A stretch of 64,000 bases of DNA from Blautia sp. OF03-15BH (GCF_003463065.1 NZ_QSCM01000001.1:580536-644535), one strand, 5' to 3'. Positions 27,130-36,294 are shown, counted from the stretch's first letter. The notes: generated by a model from the letters alone, not told the origin. Numbers and translations are program-made.

Positions 27130-29205
27130 TCAAAAATCTTCCGATTCTTTTGCTATGGTCTGAAGGAAAAACTCCTTTGTTTTTCTGTTATCTTTCAGAA
27201 ATGAAGCTTTCTTCCTGCCAAGAGCCGTTTTCTCATACTCCTGACGGATCTTTGTATGAATACTCTTCAAACATTCCAGAAGGATCGGATTGAAACTGCC
27301 GCGCTCACCATCCAGGATCATTTTCAAAGCAGTTTCATGGGAATAGGCTTTCCGGTAAGCCCGGTCGTTGACCAGGGCATTGTAAGTATCTGCAAGAGAA
27401 ACGATCTGTGCAGCTATGGGGATCTCTTCTCCCTTCAGTCCGTCCGGATACCCTTTCCCGTCATATCGTTCATGATGCCAGCGACAGATCTGATAAGCTG
27501 TTTTCAAAAGCGGTTCCTCCTGATACATGCCAAGATTTTTCAGGATAGAAGCGCCAATGAGGGTATGTTTTTTCATCTCCTCAAATTCTTCCGTGGTCAG
27601 TTTCTCCTGTTTATTCAGAATACTTTCCGGAATCCCGATCTTTCCAATATCATGAAGTGAAGCGGCTGTACAGATCCGAAGACGGTCCGTCCAGCTGAGC
27701 GGATACTGTTCGGTCCGATGGACCAGTTCCTCCAGAAGCCATTTTGTCAGCATATTGATATAGAGCACATGAGGGCCACTCTCTCCGCTCCGGAATTCTA
27801 CGATCTCACTTAAGATGGCGATCATCATACGGTTGTTTTTCTCTTTTTCATAGAGCTGGTCTGTTACCAGATCGACCAGACGACGCTGCCTCGCATAAAG
27901 CTTGATGGTATTCATGACGCGCCGATAGACCACCTGGGCATCAAAGGGACGACTGATATAGTCGGCAACTCCAAGCTCATACGCCCGCCGTATCGTAGCT
28001 GCCGAGTCCTCACTTGAGATCATGATCACAGGAATCTCCTCGATCCAGTGATTTTTCGCCATCTCTTCCAATACTTCAAATCCGTTCTTCAAAGGCATCA
28101 CAATATCCAGAAGCACCAGAGAAATATCCGTACCATATCTTTGGAGCTGTTCCAGACATTCCTCTCCGTTTTCCACTTCCAGGATCTCAAGTTCCTGTCC
28201 GAGCATTTCCCTGAGAAGCAAACGGTTCATCTCCGAATCATCCACGATCATGACCCGGTGACTTTTGGATTTTTTAGGATTTTGGGGATTTTCCGCCTTC
28301 TCTTCTCCCGGATTCTGAAATTTCCTTTCTTCTGTCACCACCATATTTTTCTGTATTTTGGCCTGGTACATAAAATGATCCGCCCGGTTGACAGCTTCCT
28401 CCAGCGTTTCTTCCTTCATCCGGACACCGCCGATACTCACAGAGAGTCGGATTTTCTCATATTCCTGGATCCGTGTCTGATGGATCTCCTCCTGGATCGT
28501 ATGAAGCTTCTGTACAAAATCCGCTTCTCCGATATCCTTCAGGATCAAAAGAAATTCATCTCCACCGTAACGCACCAGGATATCTGATTTCCGGATACAC
28601 TTTCGGATGACCTTTACCACGGCATCCAGCACCTTATCTCCTGCCCGGTGTCCGTAAGTGTCATTGTACATCTTGAAATCATCCAGATCAATCATGGCCA
28701 CTCCGGCAGCTTCTTTCGTTTTTTTCAACCGGTCTTCATAATATCTTCTGTTATAGGTTCTCGTCAGGGCATCTGTATAAAGCTCTTTATTATACCCTGT
28801 CAGCTTCTTCAGAAGGTGCATTCTTCCATCGTTATCCACCAGTGCATCTTCATCCAACTGGCTGATCAGTTCGATCACACACGGCTCTCCGTCTACTTCC
28901 ACATAATGAGAGATCACCTGATAAATGGTGGAGTCTAAAAATTCCAGTTTGCTTCTCTGTTTTTTATCCCTGAAGGTCTTCATGGAGATACAGTTTTCAC
29001 AGAAACGGTTCTTTTTCCAGAATTCATAACACTGGCAGGTAAACGCTCCATGCTCATTGAGATGATTTTCATCCCGTTCAAAATTTTTTTGATCCAGAAT
29101 GCGTACAATAGAAAATACTTTCCTCATCTCGTTCAGAAATTCTTCCGCTTCCTGAGCAGTCATTGTTTCCTTTTCTTCTGTTTCTTCTGTAATATCGTTC
29201 TCCAT
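27130..29205 (-). CDS. GGDEF - response regulator receiver - HD-GYP protein
   Basis: 691 residues. Residues 50-120 are a small sensor-like region with Cys57, Cys59, Cys69 and Cys72 (metal or redox site possible). GGDEF domain: RYGGDEF at 212-218 with an RxxD I-site at 205-208, so an active, feedback-inhibited diguanylate cyclase is expected. Receiver domain about 315-435 with phospho-Asp367 (LLDIVMP). C-terminal HD-GYP with HDIGK and HERYDGKGYPDG, a c-di-GMP phosphodiesterase. Opposing activities and a receiver in one chain. AAGGAG before ATG. Upstream of pelD. Confidence 0.9.
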   Translation of the reverse strand: MENDITEETEEKETMTAQEAEEFLNEMRKVFSIVRILDQKNFERDENHLNEHGAFTCQCYEFWKKNRFCENCISMKTFRDKKQRSKLEFLDSTIYQVISHYVEVDGEPCVIELISQLDEDALVDNDGRMHLLKKLTGYNKELYTDALTRTYNRRYYEDRLKKTKEAAGVAMIDLDDFKMYNDTYGHRAGDKVLDAVVKVIRKCIRKSDILVRYGGDEFLLILKDIGEADFVQKLHTIQEEIHQTRIQEYEKIRLSVSIGGVRMKEETLEEAVNRADHFMYQAKIQKNMVVTEERKFQNPGEEKAENPQNPKKSKSHRVMIVDDSEMNRLLLREMLGQELEILEVENGEECLEQLQRYGTDISLVLLDIVMPLKNGFEVLEEMAKNHWIEEIPVIMISSEDSAATIRRAYELGVADYISRPFDAQVVYRRVMNTIKLYARQRRLVDLVTDQLYEKEKNNRMMIAILSEIVEFRSGESGPHVLYINMLTKWLLEELVHRTEQYPLSWTDRLRICTAASLHDIGKIGIPESILNKQEKLTTEEFEEMKKHTLIGASILKNLGMYQEEPLLKTAYQICRWHHERYDGKGYPDGLKGEEIPIAAQIVSLADTYNALVNDRAYRKAYSHETALKMILDGERGSFNPILLECLKSIHTKIRQEYEKTALGRKKASFLKDNRKTKEFFLQTIAKESEDF

Positions 29206-29232
29206 TCTTTTCTGCTCTCCTTGTCTTGTTCC

Positions 29233-29291
29233 GTAAAGCGGACATTCGCAATCCGCGCACTTGAAGCGGGGGAATGCTTATCTGCGTTCAA
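29233..29291. repeat. Family B repeat, short copy
   Basis: Starts GTAAAGCGGACATTCGCAAT and ends GAATGCTTATCTGCGTTCAA; the inner CCGCTTAGTGC hairpin half present in the 60506 copy is missing. Lies 28 bp upstream of the GGDEF/HD-GYP start codon. Confidence 0.75.
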
Positions 29292-29332
29292 GTCACCGTA
29301 CTGCTCCACGCCTTGTTTATTCATATTTCTTT

Positions 29333-29338
29333 ATTATA
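29333..29338 (-). promoter_or_regulatory. -10 element for the GGDEF/HD-GYP gene
   Basis: Minus-strand TATAAT preceded by TGATGT; the -35 is poor (about GTACAG). The repeat B copy would lie in the transcribed leader. Confidence 0.4.
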
Positions 29339-29371
29339 ACATCACCCCCAAAAACTGTACAGAACATTTTT

Positions 29372-30199
29372 TTACTTTCTTTTTCCAAGCTGCCAGAAGG
29401 CTACCGCACTGGCAGCTGCCACATTCAGAGAATCGACACCATGGGACATCGGAATCCGAACCGTGTAATCACAGTCCGCAATAGTGGACGATGCAAGCCC
29501 GTCTCCTTCCGTGCCAAGGATCAGTGCCAGTTTCTCTTCGCTCATGAGTTTCGGATCATCAATGCTCACGGAATCATCCGAAAGAGCCAGCGCCGCTGTC
29601 CGAAATCCCAGCATTTTTAACTTTTTCAGGCCTTCCTCCGGCCAGGACAGCTCTTTATCCACAAACGCCCAGGGAATCTGAAATACCGTCCCCATACTCA
29701 CACGGATCGAGCGTCGGTAAAGTGGATTGCTGCAGTCTGTGGTCAGAAGCACCGCATCGATATTGAGTGCCGCTGCCGAGCGGAAAATAGCTCCGACGTT
29801 TGTGGGATTCACCACGTTTTCCAGAATTGCTACTCTTGATGCATCCCGGCAGACTTCTTCGATCTTTTTCGGAGCCGGCCGGTACATGGCGCAAAGCATG
29901 CCTCTGGTCAGGTTATACCCCGTCATCTTTGACAGCACGTCAAACTCTGCAGTAAATACAGGAAGACCTTCAAACCGTTCCACAATGTCCCAGCTCTCCC
30001 CCCGTACTCTTCCTTTTTCCGCCAGAAACGCGGCCGGTCTGCAGCCAGCTGCCAGAGCCCGTTCTATGACTTTTGGACTCTCCGCTATAAACATCCCCTT
30101 CTCCGGCTCATGCCTGTTCAGAAGCTGATTTTCTGTCAGCCGTGTGAACACATCCAGTTCCGGGGCTTCAAAATCTGTGATCTCTATGATATTTGCCAT
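29372..30199 (-). CDS. TrmH/SpoU-family RNA 2'-O-methyltransferase
   Basis: 275 residues. An N-terminal substrate-binding region (about 1-105) precedes the SPOUT knot. Motif 1 is ENVVNPTNVGAIFRSA (conserved Asn and Arg) near 125-140, motif 2 LILGTEGDGL, and motif 3 IPMSHGVDSLNVAAAS. SAM-dependent methylation of rRNA or tRNA; exact site unknown. Stands alone between repeat B and the antiporter. AGAGGAG upstream. Confidence 0.9.
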   Translation of the reverse strand: MANIIEITDFEAPELDVFTRLTENQLLNRHEPEKGMFIAESPKVIERALAAGCRPAAFLAEKGRVRGESWDIVERFEGLPVFTAEFDVLSKMTGYNLTRGMLCAMYRPAPKKIEEVCRDASRVAILENVVNPTNVGAIFRSAAALNIDAVLLTTDCSNPLYRRSIRVSMGTVFQIPWAFVDKELSWPEEGLKKLKMLGFRTAALALSDDSVSIDDPKLMSEEKLALILGTEGDGLASSTIADCDYTVRIPMSHGVDSLNVAAASAVAFWQLGKRK

Positions 30200-30331
30200 C
30201 TTTTTTCTCCTCTGTTTCTGAAACCATTCGTACCTGTCACCAGCCTGCAGAAAACAGATCTTTTGACAGGCTGTCCGGCGGACATCCCCGCCTCCAGATA
30301 GATTTTACACGATTCCGTTCTTCCTGACCAC

Positions 30332-30381
30332 AAAAAAATACTGCTGCCGACGATCGAACGCCGAAAACAGCAGTATTTTTG
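30332..30381. terminator. Bidirectional terminator downstream of the antiporter
   Basis: AATACTGCTG / CAGCAGTATT with a further inner stem; A-run and T-run on the two sides. Ends the leftward antiporter transcript, immediately after its stop codon. Confidence 0.85.
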
Positions 30382-30382
30382 T

Positions 30383-31363
30383 TTACCGGATACAAATATA
30401 AACAACATAGGCAGCATACAGAAGCACCATCAGGATTCCTTCCTTCCGGTCCAGTTCTTTTTTGGTCCAGGCCATGATCCATACGATCACGCTGAACACG
30501 ATCAGGATCACAATATCAATGATATTCTCTGTCAGGAAAGCCATGGGACTGATCGCTGCAGCCATACCAAGAACCATGAGGATGTTGAAGATATTGGAGC
30601 CGATGACATTTCCAAGAGCCATATCCACTTCTTTTTTCTTTGCCGCTACCACAGAGGTGACAAGCTCCGGAAGGCTGGTTCCAAAGGCCACGATCGTAAG
30701 ACCGATCAGGTTCTGGCTGATTCCCATAGCAGAAGCCACTGTCGTTGCTCCATCCACGACCCAGTCGCTTCCAAGGGCAATGGCTGCTGCGCCAACGATG
30801 ATGAAGATCAGGCTCTTTGGTATCGGCATAACCGTCATTCCCTCTGCCTCCGCCAAAAGTTCCCCCTCTTCTCCTGCTTCGCCTTTCCCTGATTTTCTGG
30901 CAGAACGGATCATATAAAGAAGGAAAAGAGCAAAGAGAACGATAAAGACAGCTCCGTCAACACGGCCCAGTGTCATACCAACGGCTCCCAGGATCAGAAG
31001 CAGGACCGCACAGCCGATCGACAATGGAAAATCTCTTTTTAAGATCCCGATCTGAACGGCAACCGGTGTCAGTACTGCACAGACACCCACAACGATCATC
31101 AGGTTAAAAATATTGGATCCAACGGCATTGCTCACAGCCAGTGCATTATTTCCAGAAACAGAAGCTGTGATGCTGACAGCTGTCTCCGGAAGACTGGTTC
31201 CCATAGCCACAATGGTCATACCGATGATCAGAGACGGCACATGAAACCGTTTGGCAATGCTGCTGCAGCCCTCCACGAAAGCATCCGCACCCTTTACCAG
31301 AAGCAGAAAACCAAGCACCAGAAGCAGGATCGCATAAGGGATTCCCTGAAAAAATTCACTCAT
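30383..31363 (-). CDS. Calcium/sodium antiporter (CaCA family), possible Mn2+ exporter
   Basis: 326 residues, ten or so membrane helices in two inverted halves. Both alpha-repeats carry the family motif: VAMGTSLPETAVSITA (about 55-70) and VAFGTSLPELVTSVVA (about 225-240). CaCA proteins exchange Ca2+ or other divalent ions for Na+ or H+. The leader has a yybP-ykoY (Mn2+) riboswitch, so Mn2+ export is the best guess. Own promoter at 31592-31620 and own terminator. Confidence 0.92.
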   Translation of the reverse strand: MSEFFQGIPYAILLLVLGFLLLVKGADAFVEGCSSIAKRFHVPSLIIGMTIVAMGTSLPETAVSITASVSGNNALAVSNAVGSNIFNLMIVVGVCAVLTPVAVQIGILKRDFPLSIGCAVLLLILGAVGMTLGRVDGAVFIVLFALFLLYMIRSARKSGKGEAGEEGELLAEAEGMTVMPIPKSLIFIIVGAAAIALGSDWVVDGATTVASAMGISQNLIGLTIVAFGTSLPELVTSVVAAKKKEVDMALGNVIGSNIFNILMVLGMAAAISPMAFLTENIIDIVILIVFSVIVWIMAWTKKELDRKEGILMVLLYAAYVVYICIR

Positions 31364-31431
31364 AATGTCTCCTCCGTTTTTCTGAATTTATTTTTTCCAT
31401 TTTCGGCTGTTCCAAATCACAAAGTTTCCAA

Positions 31432-31485
31432 AAAACAAAAAACCCACGTATGCTTCTCCGCCCAAAAAGCGAAAAACCATACGTG
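31432..31485 (-). terminator. Riboswitch expression-platform terminator
   Basis: Minus-strand CACGTATG / CATACGTG with a 25-nt loop, followed by GGTTTTTTG. The first strand overlaps the 3' side of the aptamer closing stem, so ligand binding should favour antitermination. Confidence 0.75.
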
Positions 31486-31575
31486 AGTCTCATTCTTTAA
31501 GATTTGCCAGGTGCTTTAAAAGCACCGCGTCTGTTGACAAACCGCACCTGCGTGTGAACTACTCCCCCACGGAAA
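31478..31575 (-). promoter_or_regulatory. yybP-ykoY type Mn2+ riboswitch
   Basis: The minus-strand transcript contains the class hallmarks in order: GGGGGAGTAG, TGTCAACA, and GAGACTCACG, with CGTG/CACG closing the first stem and a GGTGCTTTTAAAGCACC hairpin between. These match the manganese-sensing yybP-ykoY aptamer. It precedes a cation antiporter, the usual context. Recognised by motif only; no covariance search was possible. Confidence 0.8.
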
Positions 31576-31591
31576 TATTCAGATCGTACTA

Positions 31592-31620
31592 ATCATAGCG
31601 GATGTGTCTTTTTTTGTCAA
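31592..31620 (-). promoter_or_regulatory. Promoter of the riboswitch/antiporter transcript
   Basis: Minus-strand TTGACA, 17-bp spacer, TATGAT: near-consensus. The -35 contains the TGA stop codon of the upstream EAL gene. Confidence 0.8.
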
Positions 31621-34600
31621 TACTTTTTCTCAAAAACCTGCTTTTGATCCGTAGCATGGGCCTGAATCACCGCAAAGGCTTCATCACTGACCGATCCCGG
31701 CACGGCGGACGGACGAGCCAGAAAATATCCCTGCAGAAGGTCCACATCCAGTTCCAGTACGGTTTCCAGTTCTGCTGCCGTCTCCATACCTTCCGCAATG
31801 ACCTGCATATTTCTTTTATGCGCATAAGAAACGATATTAGCGACGATCTGCTGCTTATCCTGACTCTTGTCAATATCCCGGATGATTTCGAGATCCACTT
31901 TGATATAAGCCGGTGACAGAGCGAGAAGATTCTTCTCATTGCTGTAGCCGCTTCCGTAATCGTCCAGGGCAAATATTCCGGAAAAGCCCGGCATGTTCCG
32001 CTTCGCTTCCAGTGAAACAGTATCCAGTCCTTCTTCTTCCGTGATCTCCACCACGATCCGGTCCTGAATGGAAGAGAAACGACGGATATATTCCCTGCAT
32101 TCTTCCTCTGTCATGTGCTGGCTGGCGATCGAATTGACAAACAGCCGCGCTTTTGCGCTGATCAGTCCTTCTCTTGCCAGGAAAAGATAGGCCTCAGCTG
32201 ATTTAAACATCGTGAGCCGTTCGATCTCATGAAGACAGTTTTCTTCTCTTGCAAGCTGCATGACCTCTTCCGGATTACTGATCATCGGAAGGCAGACACG
32301 CATCAGCGCCTCATACGCTACTGTTTCTCCTGTTTTTCCGGAAATGATCGGCTGAAAATGATAACGGACCAGTTCTTCCCGGATCAGCTGCTGAAATTCC
32401 TGCCTTTTCTCCGTGTCAACGGCTGCCTTCTGATAAATCTTCGGATCAAATTCCCGCAGTGTTCCCTTGGAAGAGTGCTTTGCCTGATACATGGCAAAAT
32501 CCGCATACTTCTTCATCGTCATAAGGTCTTTGCTGTTTTCCGGATACCAGGCGATACCGCCGGAAATGCTCAGATGAAGTTCCCTGCCGCTCGGAAGCAT
32601 CATGGTACTCTGATTCATCGCCTTCTCCAGTTCTCCGATCTTCTTCCTGATCTCCTCCTGACTGTCATATCCATAGAACAGCACGTTAAACTCATCACCG
32701 GAAATACGGGAACAGATCGTTCCCTGCGGTATATTCCAGGCAAGACACTGACCAGCTCTCCTAATATACTTATCTCCCCAGTCATGACCGAAGGTATCGT
32801 TGGTATGCTTCAGATTATCCAGATCGATCATAAGTAAGGCTGCATGCTTCAGCTGAAACGGCTTCTTGAAAAGCTGCTCACACTCTCTCTGAAAGGCCCG
32901 GCGGCTGTAAAGCCCCGTCAGCGTATCGTAATCCCTTTCATGCTCAATACGCAGCCGCTCTCTGGTAACCGCCGTCACATCTTCCACCAGACCTACCTGC
33001 GTATTGTTCTCCTGTGTAGTCTTCATCCGCACATAACGGATATTTCCATCCGGAAGAGGTACATGATAGATCCAGTCTCCTGTATAGCCTTTGCTGGATG
33101 GACAATTGCTGCAAAATTCCCGCAGGATCTCCTGAAAGTGCTCTTTACTCAGATTTTCCTCTTTTTTCTCCGGCATACCGAGGATACTGAAAAAGTTCTC
33201 CGTCACATAAACCTTTGGTGAATCACTTCGGATCTCATATCCCCCAAGATCCACACTGGCCATCTCCATGATCCGCAGAAATTTCGTTGACGTATTGATC
33301 ACATCCTGGCTCAGCTGAGTCACAGCTGTGGCAAAGTGATCCAGTTCCCGTATGTTTGTAGTAGAAAACTCCGGCATGGCCGTCGGATTTTTCTGCGCCA
33401 CAGCTACTTCCCCCGAAAGTCTTGCTATGGGGGCCGACAGATAACGGCTGATGAACAGACTGCTGATCATCCCAAATGCCAGAATCAACAGGATTGCCAG
33501 ACACATAAGGATCATCGTATGATTGGAAAAGGCAAAAAGATATTTACCTTCCACCGTTCCCACCAGTGCCCACTTCTCATGGAAAAACGGGGCATTTCTA
33601 CTATACAAAGTCAGAGGACGAATTGCGGCATAGCTTTTTCCCGTCGGATCCTGCAGCCAGTACTCTCCCTCTTCCTCCGTAAGTACCAGATTGCTGCTGG
33701 AAAATTTCTGCATACTTTCCAGTGAAGAGGAACAGGCTGCCTCCCGAAAATCGATCGTCTCTCCGGAAAGCTTTTTTTCCGTGGAGACCAGATGATAGGA
33801 TCCGTATTCCTGATTTTCAAGTTCCTTGTTCGGAAGCAGGGACTGCATGTAAGAAGTGAGCATTTCCACTCCGATCACACCATAGACCGTACCATCTGAA
33901 AGGATCAGCGGTATGGTATAGGCAATAGCAGAACGGTCATCTCCCTTCAACACATAGGCCTCTCTTGTCCACCTTCCGTATGCTTCTGCTTCCAGCTTCT
34001 CCTGATCCTGAAAGGCAGCCTGAAAAACCGGATAAACAAAACTCTCCTTCTTCAGTGCTTCCGGAGGAAAAGACGAAAACCAGCCTTTATCCGTAGAAAT
34101 ATCCATCTCTTTTACCAGCTGGATCGGTGAACGTTCCAGAAGAAGGTCGGAGTCTTCTTCGGAAGGTGACGTCAATGGATCCAGGTCACGGATGTAGACG
34201 CCCGGAAGAACACGATCTTCCTCTCTCTGATCCAGATCCTCCGTATTGAGAACCATAAAAATACCGGTTACCGATTTGCTCCTGAGCGTTTGGATAAGAT
34301 CCCCGGTAACTGCCTCCAAAAGCGGCATGGCATTTTCTCCACTCTTATCCAGACGCTTAAGATCTATTCGTCCTTCACAGAAAAGCGCTTCTGTAGAATT
34401 GTTGATCCTATCTGACAATTCCTTCAGATCCTCATTTTCCAGCATGACGTTTTCCAGATATGCACTTCTGTTTTCCACCTGTTTTTTCACGATATCCATG
34501 GCATTCTGATTCATCTGTGGTCTCATCTTGCTGAAATAAAGGACAGCCAGGAGCATCAGGATTTCCAGCCCCAGAACACCCAGCGTTGCAGTCAGAATCA

Positions 34601-34628
34601 TCTGGAAAACCGTTTTTTCCTTCTTCAT
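31617..34628 (-). CDS. Membrane CACHE - GGDEF - EAL protein
   Basis: 1003 residues. Two membrane helices (about 10-32 and 365-388) flank an extracellular CACHE-like sensor (about 40-360). A PAS-like segment precedes GGDEF (RISGDEF near 643; first Gly is Ser, so cyclase activity is uncertain). The EAL domain is intact: AYEALMR near 771, then EITEEEG, DDYGSGYSNEKN, IKVD and AEGMET, so c-di-GMP hydrolysis is likely. The start at 34628 follows AGGAGGG; a 39-residue longer form at 34745 only reads through repeat B. Follows the binding lipoprotein gene. Confidence 0.9.
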   Translation of the reverse strand: MKKEKTVFQMILTATLGVLGLEILMLLAVLYFSKMRPQMNQNAMDIVKKQVENRSAYLENVMLENEDLKELSDRINNSTEALFCEGRIDLKRLDKSGENAMPLLEAVTGDLIQTLRSKSVTGIFMVLNTEDLDQREEDRVLPGVYIRDLDPLTSPSEEDSDLLLERSPIQLVKEMDISTDKGWFSSFPPEALKKESFVYPVFQAAFQDQEKLEAEAYGRWTREAYVLKGDDRSAIAYTIPLILSDGTVYGVIGVEMLTSYMQSLLPNKELENQEYGSYHLVSTEKKLSGETIDFREAACSSSLESMQKFSSSNLVLTEEEGEYWLQDPTGKSYAAIRPLTLYSRNAPFFHEKWALVGTVEGKYLFAFSNHTMILMCLAILLILAFGMISSLFISRYLSAPIARLSGEVAVAQKNPTAMPEFSTTNIRELDHFATAVTQLSQDVINTSTKFLRIMEMASVDLGGYEIRSDSPKVYVTENFFSILGMPEKKEENLSKEHFQEILREFCSNCPSSKGYTGDWIYHVPLPDGNIRYVRMKTTQENNTQVGLVEDVTAVTRERLRIEHERDYDTLTGLYSRRAFQRECEQLFKKPFQLKHAALLMIDLDNLKHTNDTFGHDWGDKYIRRAGQCLAWNIPQGTICSRISGDEFNVLFYGYDSQEEIRKKIGELEKAMNQSTMMLPSGRELHLSISGGIAWYPENSKDLMTMKKYADFAMYQAKHSSKGTLREFDPKIYQKAAVDTEKRQEFQQLIREELVRYHFQPIISGKTGETVAYEALMRVCLPMISNPEEVMQLAREENCLHEIERLTMFKSAEAYLFLAREGLISAKARLFVNSIASQHMTEEECREYIRRFSSIQDRIVVEITEEEGLDTVSLEAKRNMPGFSGIFALDDYGSGYSNEKNLLALSPAYIKVDLEIIRDIDKSQDKQQIVANIVSYAHKRNMQVIAEGMETAAELETVLELDVDLLQGYFLARPSAVPGSVSDEAFAVIQAHATDQKQVFEKKY

Positions 34629-34670
34629 GATCCCGGAGATCCCTCCTTTCCCGTTTAAAATTTCTGTAAA

Positions 34671-34830
34671 GCGGACATTCGCAATCCGCTTCGCTACTTG
34701 CTCATGAACGCAGTCGCTTCGCGATCTGTCAGTGGGAGTTTTCAACTCCCACTGACATAAGCATCCCCCTCACCCGCCGCTTAGTGCTCCGCGCACTTGA
34801 AGCGGGCGAATGCTTATCTGCGTTCAAATG
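34671..34830. repeat. Family B repeat, long copy with extra palindrome
   Basis: Same ends as the 60506 copy (GTAAAGCGGACAT ... ATGCTTATCTGCGTTCAAA), with about 75 bp inserted after the first end. The insert holds a 13-bp perfect stem (GTCAGTGGGAGTT / AACTCCCACTGAC, 34719-34747). Fills the 185-bp gap between the binding protein and the EAL gene, in their shared transcript. Its right end overlaps the final codons of the binding-protein gene. Confidence 0.75.
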
Positions 34831-36226
34831 CCTGAAGCTTGGATAAGGTGTCCTGATACCAGGATTTAAAATACTCCTCTGTCAGGAAATCAGCCGCAGC
34901 GGTTTCCAAGTCTTCTCCGTTCTGTATCCGCTCTTCCACAACCGTCCGGTCGGCTTTAGCCAGGTCGCTCATGGTATGCTCCAGAATATTTCTGGCATCA
35001 TTACTGCCCTCAAATGCCTTCGGTGTATACATGGTACTGGTGTTTACCGTATCAACTCCCACAGAGAGGATTTCTTCCATAGAATCGCTGATATCTGTAT
35101 TACAGCTTTTGATCTTCTTCCTGTCGTTGGCTTCCCGTGTCACCGGAAGATAACCGGAACCGACAGAAAATGCGATGTTGTTCTCTGGCCTGGTAAACCA
35201 TTTCAGGAATTCCACGCTGGCTTTTTCTTCCTCTTCGCTGGCTTTTGTGACCACCATTCCAGCTCCCTGCTGTACCGCATACGCTTCACTGCCCTCAAAT
35301 ACAGGCGCCGGAAGAACCTTCAGCGTGATATCATGGCTTTTGGTATCACTTTCGACGACCTGCGTCGGAAAATACGTGGCACTGGCAGTAGATCCCACAT
35401 AGCCGATGAGGTTTCCTGTCCTGATATCATCACTGCGGAAACGGCCGGAAGCATTAAAATAACCTTTTATGTAAGGAACATAATAAGAGTCCCAGAGTTT
35501 CCGGGCGATTTCTTCTTTGAAATCCAGCGTCATTCTGCCGTCTTTTACCTGAAAGAGCTCACTTCCCAGTTCCTTGGCTCCGATAAGCATATAGTTTGCC
35601 ATGGCATCTCTTCCAAAGAAAGCCTTGCCATCCGACCAGTCATAATATTTCTTGGCAGTATCCAGAAGGCCTTCCACGGTTTCCAGATCCTCATAAGAAG
35701 CACCCGTTTCTCCGGCAAAGGCTTCCCAGTCCGTCTCATTCAGGAAAAGAAGCTCTGTGGATTTTGCGACCGGAAAGATCTTGATGCTGCCATCACCGGA
35801 AAAATCTCCCTCTTCAAGGTAACTCTTCACGTATGTTTCCTTCTCTTCCGCTGTCAGGTAATCAGAGATATCTGCGATCTTGCCCATCTGATCTATTGTA
35901 TAAGCAGTGTCCGCATATGCAGAGAAAATGTTCGGCATCTCAGCGGCTCCTACTTTTCCTTCGGCGGAATTCAGCACATTGGTCTCCAGATCGTTTACAC
36001 TTCCCAGACTGCTGCATTCTACTTTGATCCCTTTTTTCTTACCTTCTCCCTCATTGAATTCATTTACCAGAGAGTTGAAGGCTTCCAAAAGATCTCCATT
36101 ATAATACGTCCATACGGTAACTGTAAGTGGATTTTTAGATTTTATCCCGGAGCTGGTGCACCCGGTGCATGACACAGCGATCGTCACGGCACTCAACAGG
36201 CACAGCAGCTGCTTCTTGTTCCACAT
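34814..36226 (-). CDS. Extracellular solute-binding lipoprotein (family 1)
   Basis: 470 residues with a lipoprotein signal ending near Cys23 (VSCTGC). TVWTYYNGDLLEAFNSLVNE and later EFLKWFTRPENNIAFSVGSG are typical of sugar-type binding proteins. No permease or ATPase gene is adjacent, so it is an orphan here; the next gene downstream is the CACHE-GGDEF-EAL protein. It could pass ligand status to that sensor (inference). Promoter at 36295-36323. The last codons overlap the repeat B end. Confidence 0.85.
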   Translation of the reverse strand: MWNKKQLLCLLSAVTIAVSCTGCTSSGIKSKNPLTVTVWTYYNGDLLEAFNSLVNEFNEGEGKKKGIKVECSSLGSVNDLETNVLNSAEGKVGAAEMPNIFSAYADTAYTIDQMGKIADISDYLTAEEKETYVKSYLEEGDFSGDGSIKIFPVAKSTELLFLNETDWEAFAGETGASYEDLETVEGLLDTAKKYYDWSDGKAFFGRDAMANYMLIGAKELGSELFQVKDGRMTLDFKEEIARKLWDSYYVPYIKGYFNASGRFRSDDIRTGNLIGYVGSTASATYFPTQVVESDTKSHDITLKVLPAPVFEGSEAYAVQQGAGMVVTKASEEEEKASVEFLKWFTRPENNIAFSVGSGYLPVTREANDRKKIKSCNTDISDSMEEILSVGVDTVNTSTMYTPKAFEGSNDARNILEHTMSDLAKADRTVVEERIQNGEDLETAAADFLTEEYFKSWYQDTLSKLQAFERR

Positions 36227-36294
36227 AAAAAGCTCCCTTCTTTCAAAGCCCTACGGATTTTCAGCGAAGAAATCCGCAGGCATCAATTCAATGT

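Noticed and set aside
34629..34745. N-terminal extension of the EAL protein by 39 residues
   Set aside because: The extension translates the family B repeat and has no ribosome-binding site; AGGAGGG precedes the start at 34628.
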